Shown here piece by piece: positions 7,701 through 12,083 of a stretch of DNA of 12,083 bases. The position numbers and the translations under genes were made by a program. This DNA is from Microbacteriaceae bacterium (GTDB lineage Bacteria > Actinomycetota > Actinomycetes > Actinomycetales > Microbacteriaceae). The DNA lies in contig JAGIAU010000046.1 in assembly GCA_017744755.1 (NCBI GenBank), positions 239 through 12,321 on the forward strand, written 5' to 3'. The first letter of the stretch is position 1; each line of letters starts with the position of its first letter. A model generated the notes under the pieces. The model searched no databases and was not told the origin of the DNA. It saw only the letters and a program-made list of their open reading frames with translations.

Positions 7701-8463
7701 TGTCCTGCTTGAGGACCCGGACATAGCGGGCGTCGGCCGACATGGTCACCGGTGCGCCGTAGGACGGGTCCGCCACGCCGCTCGGCGCGTAGCTGCCGCC
7801 GGTCGTGCCGTTCGAGCCGGGCAGCAGGGTGCCGGCGACCGTGATGGTCCCGGGCGAGCCGGCCTGCGAGCCGGCGCCGACGCCGGAGGACCAGTCGCCG
7901 CCGTTCGCGGTGAGCGTCCCGCCGATGATGACGACATTGCCGCCGGCGCCGTAGCGGCCGCCGCCGATGCCCGAGCCGCGGAAGCCGCCGTTCGCGGTCA
8001 CGTTGCCGCCCGCGATCGTGACGTTGCCGGCGCTCGTCCCACCGCCCTGGCTGCCGCCGATGCCGGCGGACTCGTTGCCGCCGCGGGCGATCAGCGTGCC
8101 CGTGCCGGCGACGCTCGAGTCGGAGACGGTGAGGGTCGAGCCGACGGGGACGCGGATGCCGGCACGGCTCGAGGGCGCCGGGATGTCGAGGGTGTAGCCG
8201 GCGAGGTCGAGCTGCACGGAGCCCGAGCCGCCGGGGACGTCGAGACCCTCCGCGTTCTCGCCCGTGATGGGGCCGGTCAGGGTGATCGCACCGCCGGCGA
8301 GGAACGCCGCCTTGAGGCCGGGCCAGTCGCCGACCGCCGTGTCGGCCGCCGCCGGGCGGGCCGAGGCGAGTGCGAGCCCGCTCGCCGCCAGCAGCGCCGC
8401 CGTCGCGAGCGCGATCATGCGCCGCGTGCCCGACCAGACCGAACCATCCGCCGATGCACGCAT
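1786..8463 (-). CDS. Giant secreted modular beta-repeat surface protein (2225 aa), adhesin- or matrix-like
   Basis: The start is the ATG at 8463, supported by a strong GGAAGGGA site seven bases upstream; an in-frame TTG at 8520 lacks one. Residues 1-40 are a signal peptide (R14-R15, long Ala/Leu core, cleavage near A-A-A/D41). Four related modules start near residues 47, 363, 754 and 1136 with a W/L-x-x-L-x-A-A-F/L-x-x-G-G segment, then strands ending in D-L-A-G/E-H-x-L-x-I, then glycine-rich A-G-I-G-G-G arrays. He_PIG-like Ig domains (LPxGLxxxxxGxLSGTP) lie near 275-345, 668-738 and 1050-1120. An InlB B-repeat-like domain (F-T-G-W-Y, ending L-x-A-E-W) spans about 1330-1395, and three transthyretin/carboxypeptidase-regulatory-like domains about 1400-1735. 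Five Ig-like repeats fill 1737-2225. The protein ends at G-F-V-L-P with no LPXTG, membrane segment or SLH domain, so it is either released or held non-covalently. No enzyme motif is visible. Adhesion or matrix function is inferred from the architecture. A TetR gene and a palindrome lie directly upstream. Confidence 0.88.
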   Translation of the reverse strand: MRASADGSVWSGTRRMIALATAALLAASGLALASARPAAADTAVGDWPGLKAAFLAGGAITLTGPITGENAEGLDVPGGSGSVQLDLAGYTLDIPAPSSRAGIRVPVGSTLTVSDSSVAGTGTLIARGGNESAGIGGSQGGGTSAGNVTIAGGNVTANGGFRGSGIGGGRYGAGGNVVIIGGTLTANGGDWSSGVGAGSQAGSPGTITVAGTLLPGSNGTTGGSYAPSGVADPSYGAPVTMSADARYVRVLKQDNISNRRGAFSVAYAPAGTVLPTIATTSLVAAEGGAPYSDTIDFAGEPAPAVSVTDGVLPLGLSLSATGTLSGTPLVPGDYEFTVTATSTVLDLQQTASQAYELSVAPGDPWALLQARFAAGGSWSLDDDLTAPAGEGLVVPAGLAVTLDLGEHTLEIDPDVFGVAAIEVPAGASFTAQHGTLLLTGGYNAAALGGGGEEQPSGSITLDDVDLTAVGGYNGAGIGGSAYAGAGPVSIADSEVSATGGWNAAGIGGGLQGDGGSVTATRGEVVATGGTAGAGIGGGYGRAGGAVTATDSDVTATGGLNAAGIGGGVQGSGGTLSVDGGSILATGGQWAAAVGAGDGGADGGSVTVAGVQLPGSSSTTGANTGLDGAPGAALAFTWAGRLVRTLALDSATSAPSTFSVTYAEEDAALPAISTGSLPIGYRDEAYEQQIDFSGIPEPTIEVSAGALPDGLAIDGDGLISGTPTALGTSSFTVTVRSAILGLDQSASQAYDLVVLDRAVEELRAALASGGEHALTKDVSLQPGDFLRVGAAAVLDLAGHDLTIQAPGDYRAAINVPQSLSLTITDSVGGGTLDATGGGYAAGIGGGTGNSWEPNAGTIVIDGGDIVVRGGSGGAALGGALYGGYDAITINGGEVTATSPGGGAAIGAGEYSSLYGSPGPITVTGGDVTAIGLGQGAAIGGGTSSYGAAVTISGGRVDAQGRDESTFGGVGIGVGNSWGSGYPVGTLTVDAQPLQGSTGLGGGENLTAAGYYGALAAAVSYTGGANFAKIVTTDAAPPVARGVVIEIVPAEEVPGFAVEADQDVYLGEPVSLRLTTPGTETVELVGGTLPPGLELSESGELSGTPTVLGTEAFELSVSGTVLGLPQTSTRVFTVSTLLRAWEDLQAAFLAGGQVTLDQSLVAPLGEALVVGPGVVVELDLAGNALTIPAPSAAVPAITVPADATLTIEDETGVGTLTAFGGADAAGIGSAAGELPGSVAILGGTVTATGGGEDGVSGGAGIGAGWGVTDIGSAYLAIEGDTWPGSAVDGGSGGLGGAAALPITVSGGPHPTTYRAASVAGWAGTTTIEIGHTVAFDALGGTPAPEAQFVLPGAFAAAPPTPVLGDHTFTGWYAGGPEPFAFDTTPVTQQLLLTAEWTIGVVQGTVTFPDWFDGSAGAGAGAGSVAAVPLQGGPSTAVDLSDYDAETGTATYLIGLAPGQYVLQYLPVQGSGLAAQYWPGVTTVGAAEPVVVGTDGTQVVDLSIGGAAITGIVEIPAVPDPADFVQLWVDVVAGGIIVDQVLLDYPDTSGDPIEQPFQVTVPAGTTDYSLRALGVVRDDCSCLLVSTWSATWTPSAPLGSDPSPVDIGVLTLGPSTLVQGVVAGTPTEDSAFQVVPVPYRQTASGWQQLDVIDDPDLQWAFDFGWLTGEPEADQPDWDTGLLEPGTYRFGFLLLDAFSGEEHATWFANDLGGSPAWSDAQSYVVAADTPLVIPEQTLGFEPVAELENLVAPAIEGAAQVGRALTANPGVWSPAPPFPVDSPCGCGSSFAYQWFADYGAGAEPISGAIGQVFRPQAEHIGARLSVQVTATVDGLEPVAFGTQQTVPVAEGVFAPVPTPVLSGSRRIGSVLSVDARASQWGPAAPTTIVYDWLRDGVSLELPVDTTSYELTLDDATHVIAVRVTGSRAGFAAASALSNAKAVTELTPGVPSVSGTLKVGSMLTADPGAWDPAPVAFSYRWYTVEQDLTTRALVQEGGSATYTPSGADVGKYVYVVVDGSKAGFQPAAAQSAWRGFVVSAVLTPGAAVVTGSLQVGSVLTADVGTWAPAPVALSYRWYSVAPDLVTRVLVQQGASATYVPTAADLGKYVYVVVEGSKPGYATVAAQSPWRGYVAAGVLTAGVPVVTGTLGVGAVLTADPGSWAEAPVTASYRWYTVEADLVTRALVQQGASATYVPSASDAGKYVYVVVDASKDGYLGSAAQSAWRGFVLP
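1789..2646 (-). repeat. Three C-terminal Ig-like tandem repeats (288, 288 and 282 bp)
   Basis: In transcription order the units are 2646-2359, 2358-2071 and 2070-1789. The protein units are 96, 96 and 94 residues. They share L-T-x-G...G-x-L-x-V-G-x-x-L-T-A-D-x-G-x-W...A-P-V...S-Y-R-W-Y, then D-L-x-T-R-x-L-V-Q, G-K-Y-V-Y-V-V-V and A-Q-S-x-W-R-G-x-V. DNA identity is also high locally: both of the last two units carry GCGCCCTGCTGCACGAGC (plus-strand reading). Two more diverged copies lie upstream at about 2647-2932 and 2933-3255. Confidence 0.9.
4204..4228. repeat. Short tandem repeat of GCCGGC (four units)
   Basis: Four consecutive 6-bp units encode an alternating Gly-Ala run (G-A-G-A-G-A-G) in the first transthyretin-like domain of the giant protein, around residue 1415. 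Changes by one unit would keep the reading frame, so it would vary linker length only. Confidence 0.7.
4590..4797 (-). repeat. Fourth glycine-rich beta-helix array of the giant protein (short)
   Basis: It starts at residue 1223. Two A-G-I-G-S/A cores are seen, separated by strands of the type S-V-A-I-L-G-G-T-V-T-A-T-G-G. It closes with the T-W-P-G-S...G-G-S-G-G motif that also ends the other arrays, then leads to the InlB B-repeat-like domain. It is the shortest and most diverged of the four arrays; the end is approximate. Confidence 0.6.
5461..5946 (-). repeat. Third glycine-rich beta-helix array of the giant protein
   Basis: It starts at residue 840. Five cores (A-G-I-G-G-G, A-A-L-G-G-A, A-A-I-G-A-G, A-A-I-G-G-G, V-G-I-G-V-G) are separated by strands such as T-I-V-I-D-G-G-D-I-V-V and A-I-T-I-N-G-G-E-V-T-A. 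Spacing is about 27-36 residues, less regular than the second array. It ends with P-L-Q-G-S-T-G-L-G-G-G. The end is approximate. Confidence 0.65.
6694..7131 (-). repeat. Second beta-helix array: tandem repeat with an exact 29-residue (87-bp) period
   Basis: After one 30-residue unit (7131-7042) come four 29-residue units starting at 7041, 6954, 6867 and 6780 (residues 475, 504, 533 and 562). Each has the form A-G-I-G-G-G/S, a short turn, a strand, D/G-S/G-x-V/I, then A-T-G-G. The regular glycine turns with alternating Val/Thr/Ala strands are typical of a right-handed parallel beta-helix or beta-solenoid. The next core, A-A-V-G-A-G, leads to the closing L-P-G-S motif. Confidence 0.85.
7794..8067 (-). 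repeat. First glycine-rich beta-helix array of the giant protein
   Basis: It starts at residue 133. Three cores (A-G-I-G-G-S, S-G-I-G-G-G, S-G-V-G-A-G) are spaced 31 and 29 residues apart, with strands N-V-T-I-A-G-G-N-V-T-A-N-G-G and N-V-V-I-I-G-G-T-L-T-A-N-G-G. It closes with L-L-P-G-S-N-G-T-T-G-G. The end is approximate. Confidence 0.75.
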
Positions 8464-8470
8464 CGTGCGT

Positions 8471-8478
8471 TCCCTTCC
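8471..8478 (-). promoter_or_regulatory. Ribosome binding site deciding the giant-gene start
   Basis: GGAAGGGA on the minus strand, seven bases before the ATG at 8463. The alternative in-frame TTG at 8520 has no such site and would add 19 mostly polar residues before the signal peptide, so the ATG is preferred. Confidence 0.8.
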
Positions 8479-8536
8479 GAGCGTCCCCACGAGGTCGCCG
8501 TCCGGACCACGCGCCGTCAAGCTATCACAGCGCAGA

Positions 8537-8548
8537 GAACGATCGTTC
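8537..8548. promoter_or_regulatory. Perfect 12-bp palindrome, candidate TetR operator
   Basis: GAACGATCGTTC reads identically on both strands. It lies in the 134-base gap between the TetR gene and the giant gene, two bases downstream of a -10-like TAATAT, so a bound repressor would cover the transcription start. Palindromes of this length and type (AACGnnCGTT cores) are typical of TetR-family operators. No second copy was found upstream of the TetR gene or of the sugar-transferase gene. That the neighbouring TetR protein binds here is inference. Confidence 0.6.
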
Positions 8549-8550
8549 GG

Positions 8551-8556
8551 ATATTA
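8551..8556 (-). promoter_or_regulatory. Candidate -10 element of the giant gene
   Basis: TAATAT on the minus strand, an AT-rich hexamer that stands out in this GC-rich gap and matches TATAAT at four of six positions. No good -35 is seen (best is TTCTGG with a 16-base spacer). Initiation near 8544 would give a leader of about 80 bases. A second weaker option further downstream is TAGCTT. Confidence 0.45.
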
Positions 8557-8564
8557 CGAAGCCG

Positions 8565-8595
8565 CGCTCCCCCAGAACGGGGCGGTGGGCGAGCG
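8565..8595 (-). terminator. Possible weak terminator after the TetR gene
   Basis: Just after the TAG at 8597, CGCTC pairs with GAGCG (8591-8595 with 8565-8569), with an inner run of C and G able to pair further. The stem is interrupted and no T-run follows, so termination is doubtful. If it is not used, the giant gene could be partly read from upstream. Confidence 0.25.
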
Positions 8596-8596
8596 G

Positions 8597-9178
8597 CTAC
8601 GGCCGCAGCAGCCGCACGATCGCCGGGAGCGCCGTCTCGAAGCCGGTGCTGTAGATCTCCTGGTGGAAGACGTGGCCCTCCATGGTCGCGAACGCCATCG
8701 ACGCGAGCGTCGCGGCGTCCTCGTCCGCGCGGATGAGGCCCCGGCCCTGCATCACCTCGATGTAGTCCGCGATCTCGGCCAGCGAGTGGCGCCTGGTCGC
8801 GGCGATCCGCTCCCTCGCGGCCGCGTCGTCCTTGTGGGAGAGCGCGAAGTCCGCGACGACGAGCGACATCGCGCCCGACGCCGGGTTCGCCGCGAGCGGT
8901 CCGACGACCAGCAGCACGGCCTCCTCGAGCGTCGCCGGGGAGGACGCCTCGGCGAACGCGCGCATCGCGCCCCGCGGGCCTGCGACCGACTCGAGGATCG
9001 CGAGGAAGAACTCGTCCTTGCCGGCGAAGTGGTAGTAGAACGCGCCGATCGCGAGCCCGCTTCCATGCAGCAGGTCGCGGACCGAGGTCGCCGAGAAGCC
9101 CTTGAGCGGGAAGCGCTCGAGGCCGAGCTGGATGAGCCGGGCGCGCGTCGCCGCGCTGTTCTCCTCGTGCTTGCTCAA
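8597..9178 (-). CDS. TetR/AcrR-family transcriptional regulator
   Basis: 193 aa, usual length for the family. The N-terminal DNA-binding domain covers about residues 12-62: T-R-A-R-L-I-Q-L-G-L-E-R-F, then G-F-S-A-T-S-V-R-D-L-L (helix 2), then the recognition region G-L-A-I-G-A-F-Y-Y-H-F followed by K-D-E-F-F, a strong TetR signature. Residues from about 65 form the variable helical ligand domain, whose inducer cannot be guessed. The chosen start is TTG at 9178 (MSKHEENSA), with GGAG at 9184-9187 five bases upstream. A GTG at 9214 would give 205 aa but has no ribosome binding site. It follows the sugar-transferase gene by 53 bases on the same strand, so the two may be co-transcribed. Its stop is 134 bases before the giant gene, with a palindrome between. 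That makes the giant gene its most likely target. Confidence 0.9.
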   Translation of the reverse strand: MSKHEENSAATRARLIQLGLERFPLKGFSATSVRDLLHGSGLAIGAFYYHFAGKDEFFLAILESVAGPRGAMRAFAEASSPATLEEAVLLVVGPLAANPASGAMSLVVADFALSHKDDAAARERIAATRRHSLAEIADYIEVMQGRGLIRADEDAATLASMAFATMEGHVFHQEIYSTGFETALPAIVRLLRP

Positions 9179-9231
9179 ACCCGCTCCGTGCCCGTCACGC
9201 GACGAGTCTCGCACCTGCGCGGCGGAAACGC

Positions 9232-10725
9232 TCAGTACGCCCCGTCCCTGCCGACGACCGCCTTCAGCGTCCGCCAGAGGATGACGATGTCGCCGGTGAT
9301 CGACCAGTTCTCCACGTAGTAGAGGTCGAGCCGCACCGACTCCTCCCACGAGAGCTGCGAGCGTCCGCCGACCTGCCAGAGGCCGGTGATGCCGGGCTTG
9401 ACGAGGAACTTGCGGTGGACGTGGTCGTCGTAGGCGGCGACCTCGCGCGGCAGCGGAGGCCGCGGACCGACGAGCGACATCTGCCCGCCGAAGACGTTGA
9501 AGAGCTGCGGGAGCTCGTCGATCGAGTAGCGGCGGATGAAGCGGCCGATCGGGGTGACGCGGGGATCGTGCTGCATCTTGAAGAGGACCGCGTTGCCCGC
9601 GTCGCGCTGCCGGTCGAGCAGGCCCTCGAGCTGCTGCTCCGCGTCGACGACCATCGAGCGGAACTTGAGCATGTGGAACGGCCGGCCCTGCCGACCGACC
9701 CGCTCCTGGCGGAAGAGCACCGGTCCGGGCGAGGACAGGCCCACGATGAGCGCGATGACGAGGAGCAGCGGCGAGAGCAGCGCGATGAGCGCGCCGGAGC
9801 CGAGCAGGTCGAAGATGCGCTTCAGGAAGAGCTGCGCGCCCTCGAAGGCCGGCGTCTCCACGTGCATGAGCGGGAGGCCGGCGACCGGGCGGGTGTGGAT
9901 GCGCGGACCGCCGATGTCGGTGAGGCTGGGGGCCATCACGAGGTGCTGCCTGCCGGGCTCCAGGTCCCAGCTCATGCGGCGGATGCGCTCGGGCGAGAGC
10001 TCGTCGCTGCTCGCGATGACGAGCGTGTCGGCCTCGTGCGCCCGCATGACGTCCTGGATCGCCTCGATGTCGCCGGAGAGCGGGATCGGCCGGTCGGCGA
10101 GCGTCGTCGTGCCGCTCACGACGCCCGGGACGACCGCGGCGACGACGTGGTACCCGGCAACGGGGACGCGGGCGAGGTCGCGGGCGATCGCGGCGATGGA
10201 GACGCGGGAGCCGACGAGCACGACGCGATAGCTCGCCTCCCCGCGGCGGCGCCTCGCGCTGAGCCAGTGCCGCCAGAGCCAGCGGCTCACCAGGAGGAAC
10301 AGCAGGCCGAGCGGCAGGGCGATGAGGATGTAGGCGCGGGCGATGTCCGTCTTCGTGAGGAAGAGCACGATCGCGCCGAGGCCGAAGAGCCACATGGTCG
10401 CCTGGACGACGAGCCGGTACTCGGTCGCGCCGACGCCGACGATGCGGGCGTCCCGCGTCTTGAAGACGGCCAGCATGGCCATCCACGCGAGGATGAGCCC
10501 GACCGTGATGATCGTGTAGCTGACCTGCACGTTCATCCGCGAGGAGAGCTGCACCGCGCGCTCCTCCGTCGCGCTCACGCCGAAGCGCAGCAGCTGCGCC
10601 CCGACGACGGCCCAGATGACGACGAGGAGGTCGGTGAACGCGACGGCTCGGGCGTAGCGGCGCGCCCAGCCGCGATCGACGTGCGCCGCCGATACCGTCT
10701 GTCTCGCCACCTGAGCTTCCGTCAT
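9232..10725 (-). CDS. Polyprenyl-phosphate glycosylphosphotransferase (WbaP/CpsE-like sugar transferase)
   Basis: 497 aa, usual length. This family moves a sugar 1-phosphate from a nucleotide sugar to undecaprenyl phosphate, the first membrane step of exopolysaccharide, capsule or surface-glycan assembly. Four N-terminal membrane segments lie near residues 30-49, 69-88, 108-124 and 131-148. A soluble Rossmann-like domain follows (V-V-L-V-G-S at 168-173, to about 290), then a membrane segment near 308-330 after K-R-I-F-D. The C-terminal catalytic domain holds the family motifs: L-F-R-Q-E-R-V-G (337-344), K-F-R-S-M (354-358), S-I-D-E-L-P-Q-L-F-N (401-410, with the conserved Asp-Glu), S-L-V-G-P-R-P (417-423), P-G-I-T-G-L-W-Q-V (444-452) and L-D-L-Y-Y-V-E-N-W-S (466-475). 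The ATG at 10725 has GAGGG eight bases upstream. No glycosyltransferases, Wzx or Wzy are in view, so the sugar and the product are unknown. Confidence 0.95.
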   Translation of the reverse strand: MTEAQVARQTVSAAHVDRGWARRYARAVAFTDLLVVIWAVVGAQLLRFGVSATEERAVQLSSRMNVQVSYTIITVGLILAWMAMLAVFKTRDARIVGVGATEYRLVVQATMWLFGLGAIVLFLTKTDIARAYILIALPLGLLFLLVSRWLWRHWLSARRRRGEASYRVVLVGSRVSIAAIARDLARVPVAGYHVVAAVVPGVVSGTTTLADRPIPLSGDIEAIQDVMRAHEADTLVIASSDELSPERIRRMSWDLEPGRQHLVMAPSLTDIGGPRIHTRPVAGLPLMHVETPAFEGAQLFLKRIFDLLGSGALIALLSPLLLVIALIVGLSSPGPVLFRQERVGRQGRPFHMLKFRSMVVDAEQQLEGLLDRQRDAGNAVLFKMQHDPRVTPIGRFIRRYSIDELPQLFNVFGGQMSLVGPRPPLPREVAAYDDHVHRKFLVKPGITGLWQVGGRSQLSWEESVRLDLYYVENWSITGDIVILWRTLKAVVGRDGAY

Positions 10726-10917
10726 GATCCCAACCCTCGCGCGGTCAGGATAGCGGCCGCGTATGTCATGGGCGTTTCGGAGCGGGTCGGGGCGACCGGG
10801 TGGCCGGCCGCCCCGGCCGAAGGCATGGATCCCCGGCTTCCATACGCATCCGAGCCTAGGAACGCGACGGGCCGCCGCATCTAGAGTGGAAAACCCTCTA
10901 GCGAGTAGCGTGTCGGG
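10726..10917. promoter_or_regulatory. Divergent intergenic region between the sugar transferase and the plus-strand regulator
   Basis: This 192-base gap must hold both promoters. For the sugar transferase a TATCCT hexamer (minus strand, 10752-10747) is a possible -10, without a well-spaced -35. The middle is very GC-rich, with a 7-bp inverted repeat (CGGGGCG at 10788-10794, CGCCCCG at 10809-10815). The right end holds the hairpin-like repeat listed separately. No copy of the 12-bp TetR-type palindrome is present, and no small gene was seen. Confidence 0.5.
10881..10901. promoter_or_regulatory. Inverted repeat CTAGAG / CTCTAG before the plus-strand regulator
   Basis: CTAGAG at 10881-10886 and its complement CTCTAG at 10896-10901 flank T-GG-AAAA-CC, so two more pairs form if one T is bulged. 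It lies 16 bases before the ATG at 10918 and includes TAGAGT, which could also be a -10. An operator for autoregulation by the adjacent regulator is plausible but unproven. Confidence 0.4.
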
Positions 10918-12083
10918 ATGATCGACCGGCTGGCGAACGCGCTCGCGGGGACGCGAGGACGCGTCGTCGCCATCGCCGCGAGCCACGGCGGCACGGCCGC
11001 GGCCGCCGGGATCACCGCCCGGCTCGAGGCGGACGGCTTCCAGCCGCTCCGCGTGGTCGCCGTCCCGGAGCTGCGCGATCTGCCGCTCGCCGCACTCGGG
11101 CCGCTGCTCGCCGAAGCGCCCGGAGCGGATGCCGCGTCACGCCTGCACGCGTTCTACACGGCCCTCGCACCGAAGCGCGTCCGCGCCCTCCTCGTCGTCG
11201 AGGGCGCCGAGCACCTCGACGACGCCTCCGCCGGGGCGATCCACCAGCTCGTGCGCACCTCGGGGCTCCGCGTCCTCGCCGTCGCCGACGGACGGCTGCC
11301 GGCGGCGCTCGAGCGGCTCGCCGGAGGCGCCCTGCTGCGCATCGAGCTCGCCGACCTCGCGGAGCAGCACTCCCTCGGCGGCCGGCTCGACGAGGCCGAC
11401 GCCGCGTTCGACGCGGCGCTCACGAGCTCCGACGGCGAGACCCTCGCACGCGCCGCCGAGCTCGCCGCCATGCACTGGGCCATCCGGCGGCACGACATGA
11501 CGCGCGCCGACGTCGTCCTCACCGCTGCGATCGGACGCGTCGACGACCCGCCGACGCAGGCGCGGCTCGCGACGACGCGCGCCGAGATCCGGTTCATGAC
11601 GAGCGGGTCGGCGGTACCGGCCGAGGCCTCGCCGCCGGCCCCGGAGACCCGGCTGCCCGTCGCCGCCGATCCCCGCGAGCTCGTCTTCCGGATGCACGCC
11701 GGCATCTACACGGGCGCCATCGCCGACGCGAGGGACGCCATCGCGGCCGCGCGGCCGATCGTCGCCGCGCTCGCGGGCGACGACCCCCGGCCGTTCGCCC
11801 AGATCGTCGAGTTCTGCGCGTTCCTCGTCGACGTCGTCGACGGCCGCGTGACCGAGGCCGCCGCGGCCGCCCACGCGCAGCGCGCCGCCCTCGGCGACGA
11901 GGCGGACGCCATGTGGGACTACGCCGTCGCGCTCCCCCGCTATCTCGCGGGCGACCTCCTCGGCGCCTCGCGCGCGGCCGAGCACGGCGCCGCGCGCCTG
12001 GCGGAGCGCGACTACATCAACGCCTACGGCCCCACGGCGGCGCTGCACGCCACCGCCGCCGCGACCGCCGGCCGCACCGACAT
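10918..12083 (+). CDS. N-terminal part of a LuxR/STAND-like regulator with a degenerate ATP site (incomplete at the right edge)
   Basis: 388 codons are visible from the ATG at 10918. An in-frame TAG at 10906 and no other start between make this start firm; the ribosome binding site is weak (GTCGGG). Residues 16-28 (V-V-A-I-A-A-S-H-G-G-T-A-A) sit where a Walker A loop should be, but Gly25 replaces the lysine and two glycines are lost. Residues 90-101 (A-L-L-V-V-E-G-A-E-H-L-D) resemble the Walker B region of LuxR-family ATPases, usually L-L-V-V-D-D-A-H-x-L-D, again altered. The rest is Ala/Arg-rich and helical, consistent with a winged-helix and TPR-like signal domain. The large LuxR regulators of this kind are usually about 800-900 aa with a C-terminal helix-turn-helix, which would lie outside the window. 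The assignment rests on overall layout rather than on a complete motif. Confidence 0.6.
   Translation, partial: MIDRLANALAGTRGRVVAIAASHGGTAAAAGITARLEADGFQPLRVVAVPELRDLPLAALGPLLAEAPGADAASRLHAFYTALAPKRVRALLVVEGAEHLDDASAGAIHQLVRTSGLRVLAVADGRLPAALERLAGGALLRIELADLAEQHSLGGRLDEADAAFDAALTSSDGETLARAAELAAMHWAIRRHDMTRADVVLTAAIGRVDDPPTQARLATTRAEIRFMTSGSAVPAEASPPAPETRLPVAADPRELVFRMHAGIYTGAIADARDAIAAARPIVAALAGDDPRPFAQIVEFCAFLVDVVDGRVTEAAAAAHAQRAALGDEADAMWDYAVALPRYLAGDLLGASRAAEHGAARLAERDYINAYGPTAALHATAAATAGRTD

Noticed and set aside
8463..8520. Upstream TTG start for the giant protein at 8520
   Set aside because: There is no ribosome binding site before it, and it would place 19 extra polar residues ahead of the signal peptide. 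The ATG at 8463 has a strong site at ideal spacing.
3367..8736. A plus-strand open frame of 1789 codons opposite the giant gene
   Set aside because: It is Arg/Ala/Asp-rich with no recognisable domain, and it mirrors the minus-strand gene that has a signal peptide, domains and a ribosome binding site. In very GC-rich DNA, long antisense open frames are expected.
9415..10884. A plus-strand open frame of 489 codons opposite the sugar transferase
   Set aside because: The minus strand encodes every family motif of the transferase; the antisense product is Arg/Asp/Glu-rich without domains.
11137..12048. A minus-strand open frame of 303 codons opposite the regulator
   Set aside because: It is Gly/Arg/Val-rich with no motif. 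The plus-strand frame has consistent G/C third positions, a firm start and Walker-like regions.

Overview
The window is very GC-rich (about 70% by eye), and its codons end almost always in G or C. Together with an actinobacterial gene repertoire (lamin-tail-domain secreted proteins, a very large secreted beta-repeat protein, a TetR regulator, an undecaprenyl-phosphate sugar transferase and a LuxR/STAND-like regulator), this suggests a high-GC actinobacterium. Microbacteriaceae is my best guess, but no rRNA or marker gene confirms it.

Layout: four genes lie on the minus strand and one on the plus strand. In minus-strand transcription order they are: (1) a membrane polyprenyl-phosphate glycosylphosphotransferase (10725-9232); (2) a TetR-family regulator (9178-8597), 53 bases after it; (3) a 134-base gap with a clear -10-like element and a perfect 12-bp palindrome; (4) a 2225-residue secreted modular protein (8463-1786), closed by a 13-bp perfect stem-loop; (5) a secreted protein with three lamin-tail domains (1647 to the left edge, incomplete). 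Divergent from the glycosyltransferase, across a 192-base gap, starts the N-terminal part of a regulator with a degenerate ATP-binding site (10918 to the right edge, incomplete).

The giant protein dominates the window. After a signal peptide it has four related modules. Each starts with an amphipathic 'xxLxAAFxxGG' segment and continues into a glycine-rich, probably beta-helical array built on an A-G-I-G-G-G core; the best array has an exact 29-residue period. The first three modules are followed by putative Ig (He_PIG-like) domains. An InlB B-repeat-like domain, three transthyretin/carboxypeptidase-regulatory-like beta domains and five Ig-like repeats of about 96 residues follow. I see no catalytic domain and no LPXTG or transmembrane anchor.

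The working model, which is inference, is an envelope locus: the sugar transferase starts assembly of an exopolysaccharide or surface glycan, while the TetR protein controls the giant secreted protein through the palindrome next to its promoter. The lamin-tail protein is another exported product. The most interesting items are the TetR/operator/giant-protein arrangement, the regular beta-helix architecture, two CxC cysteine pairs in an otherwise cysteine-free exported protein, and the missing P-loop lysine in the plus-strand regulator.
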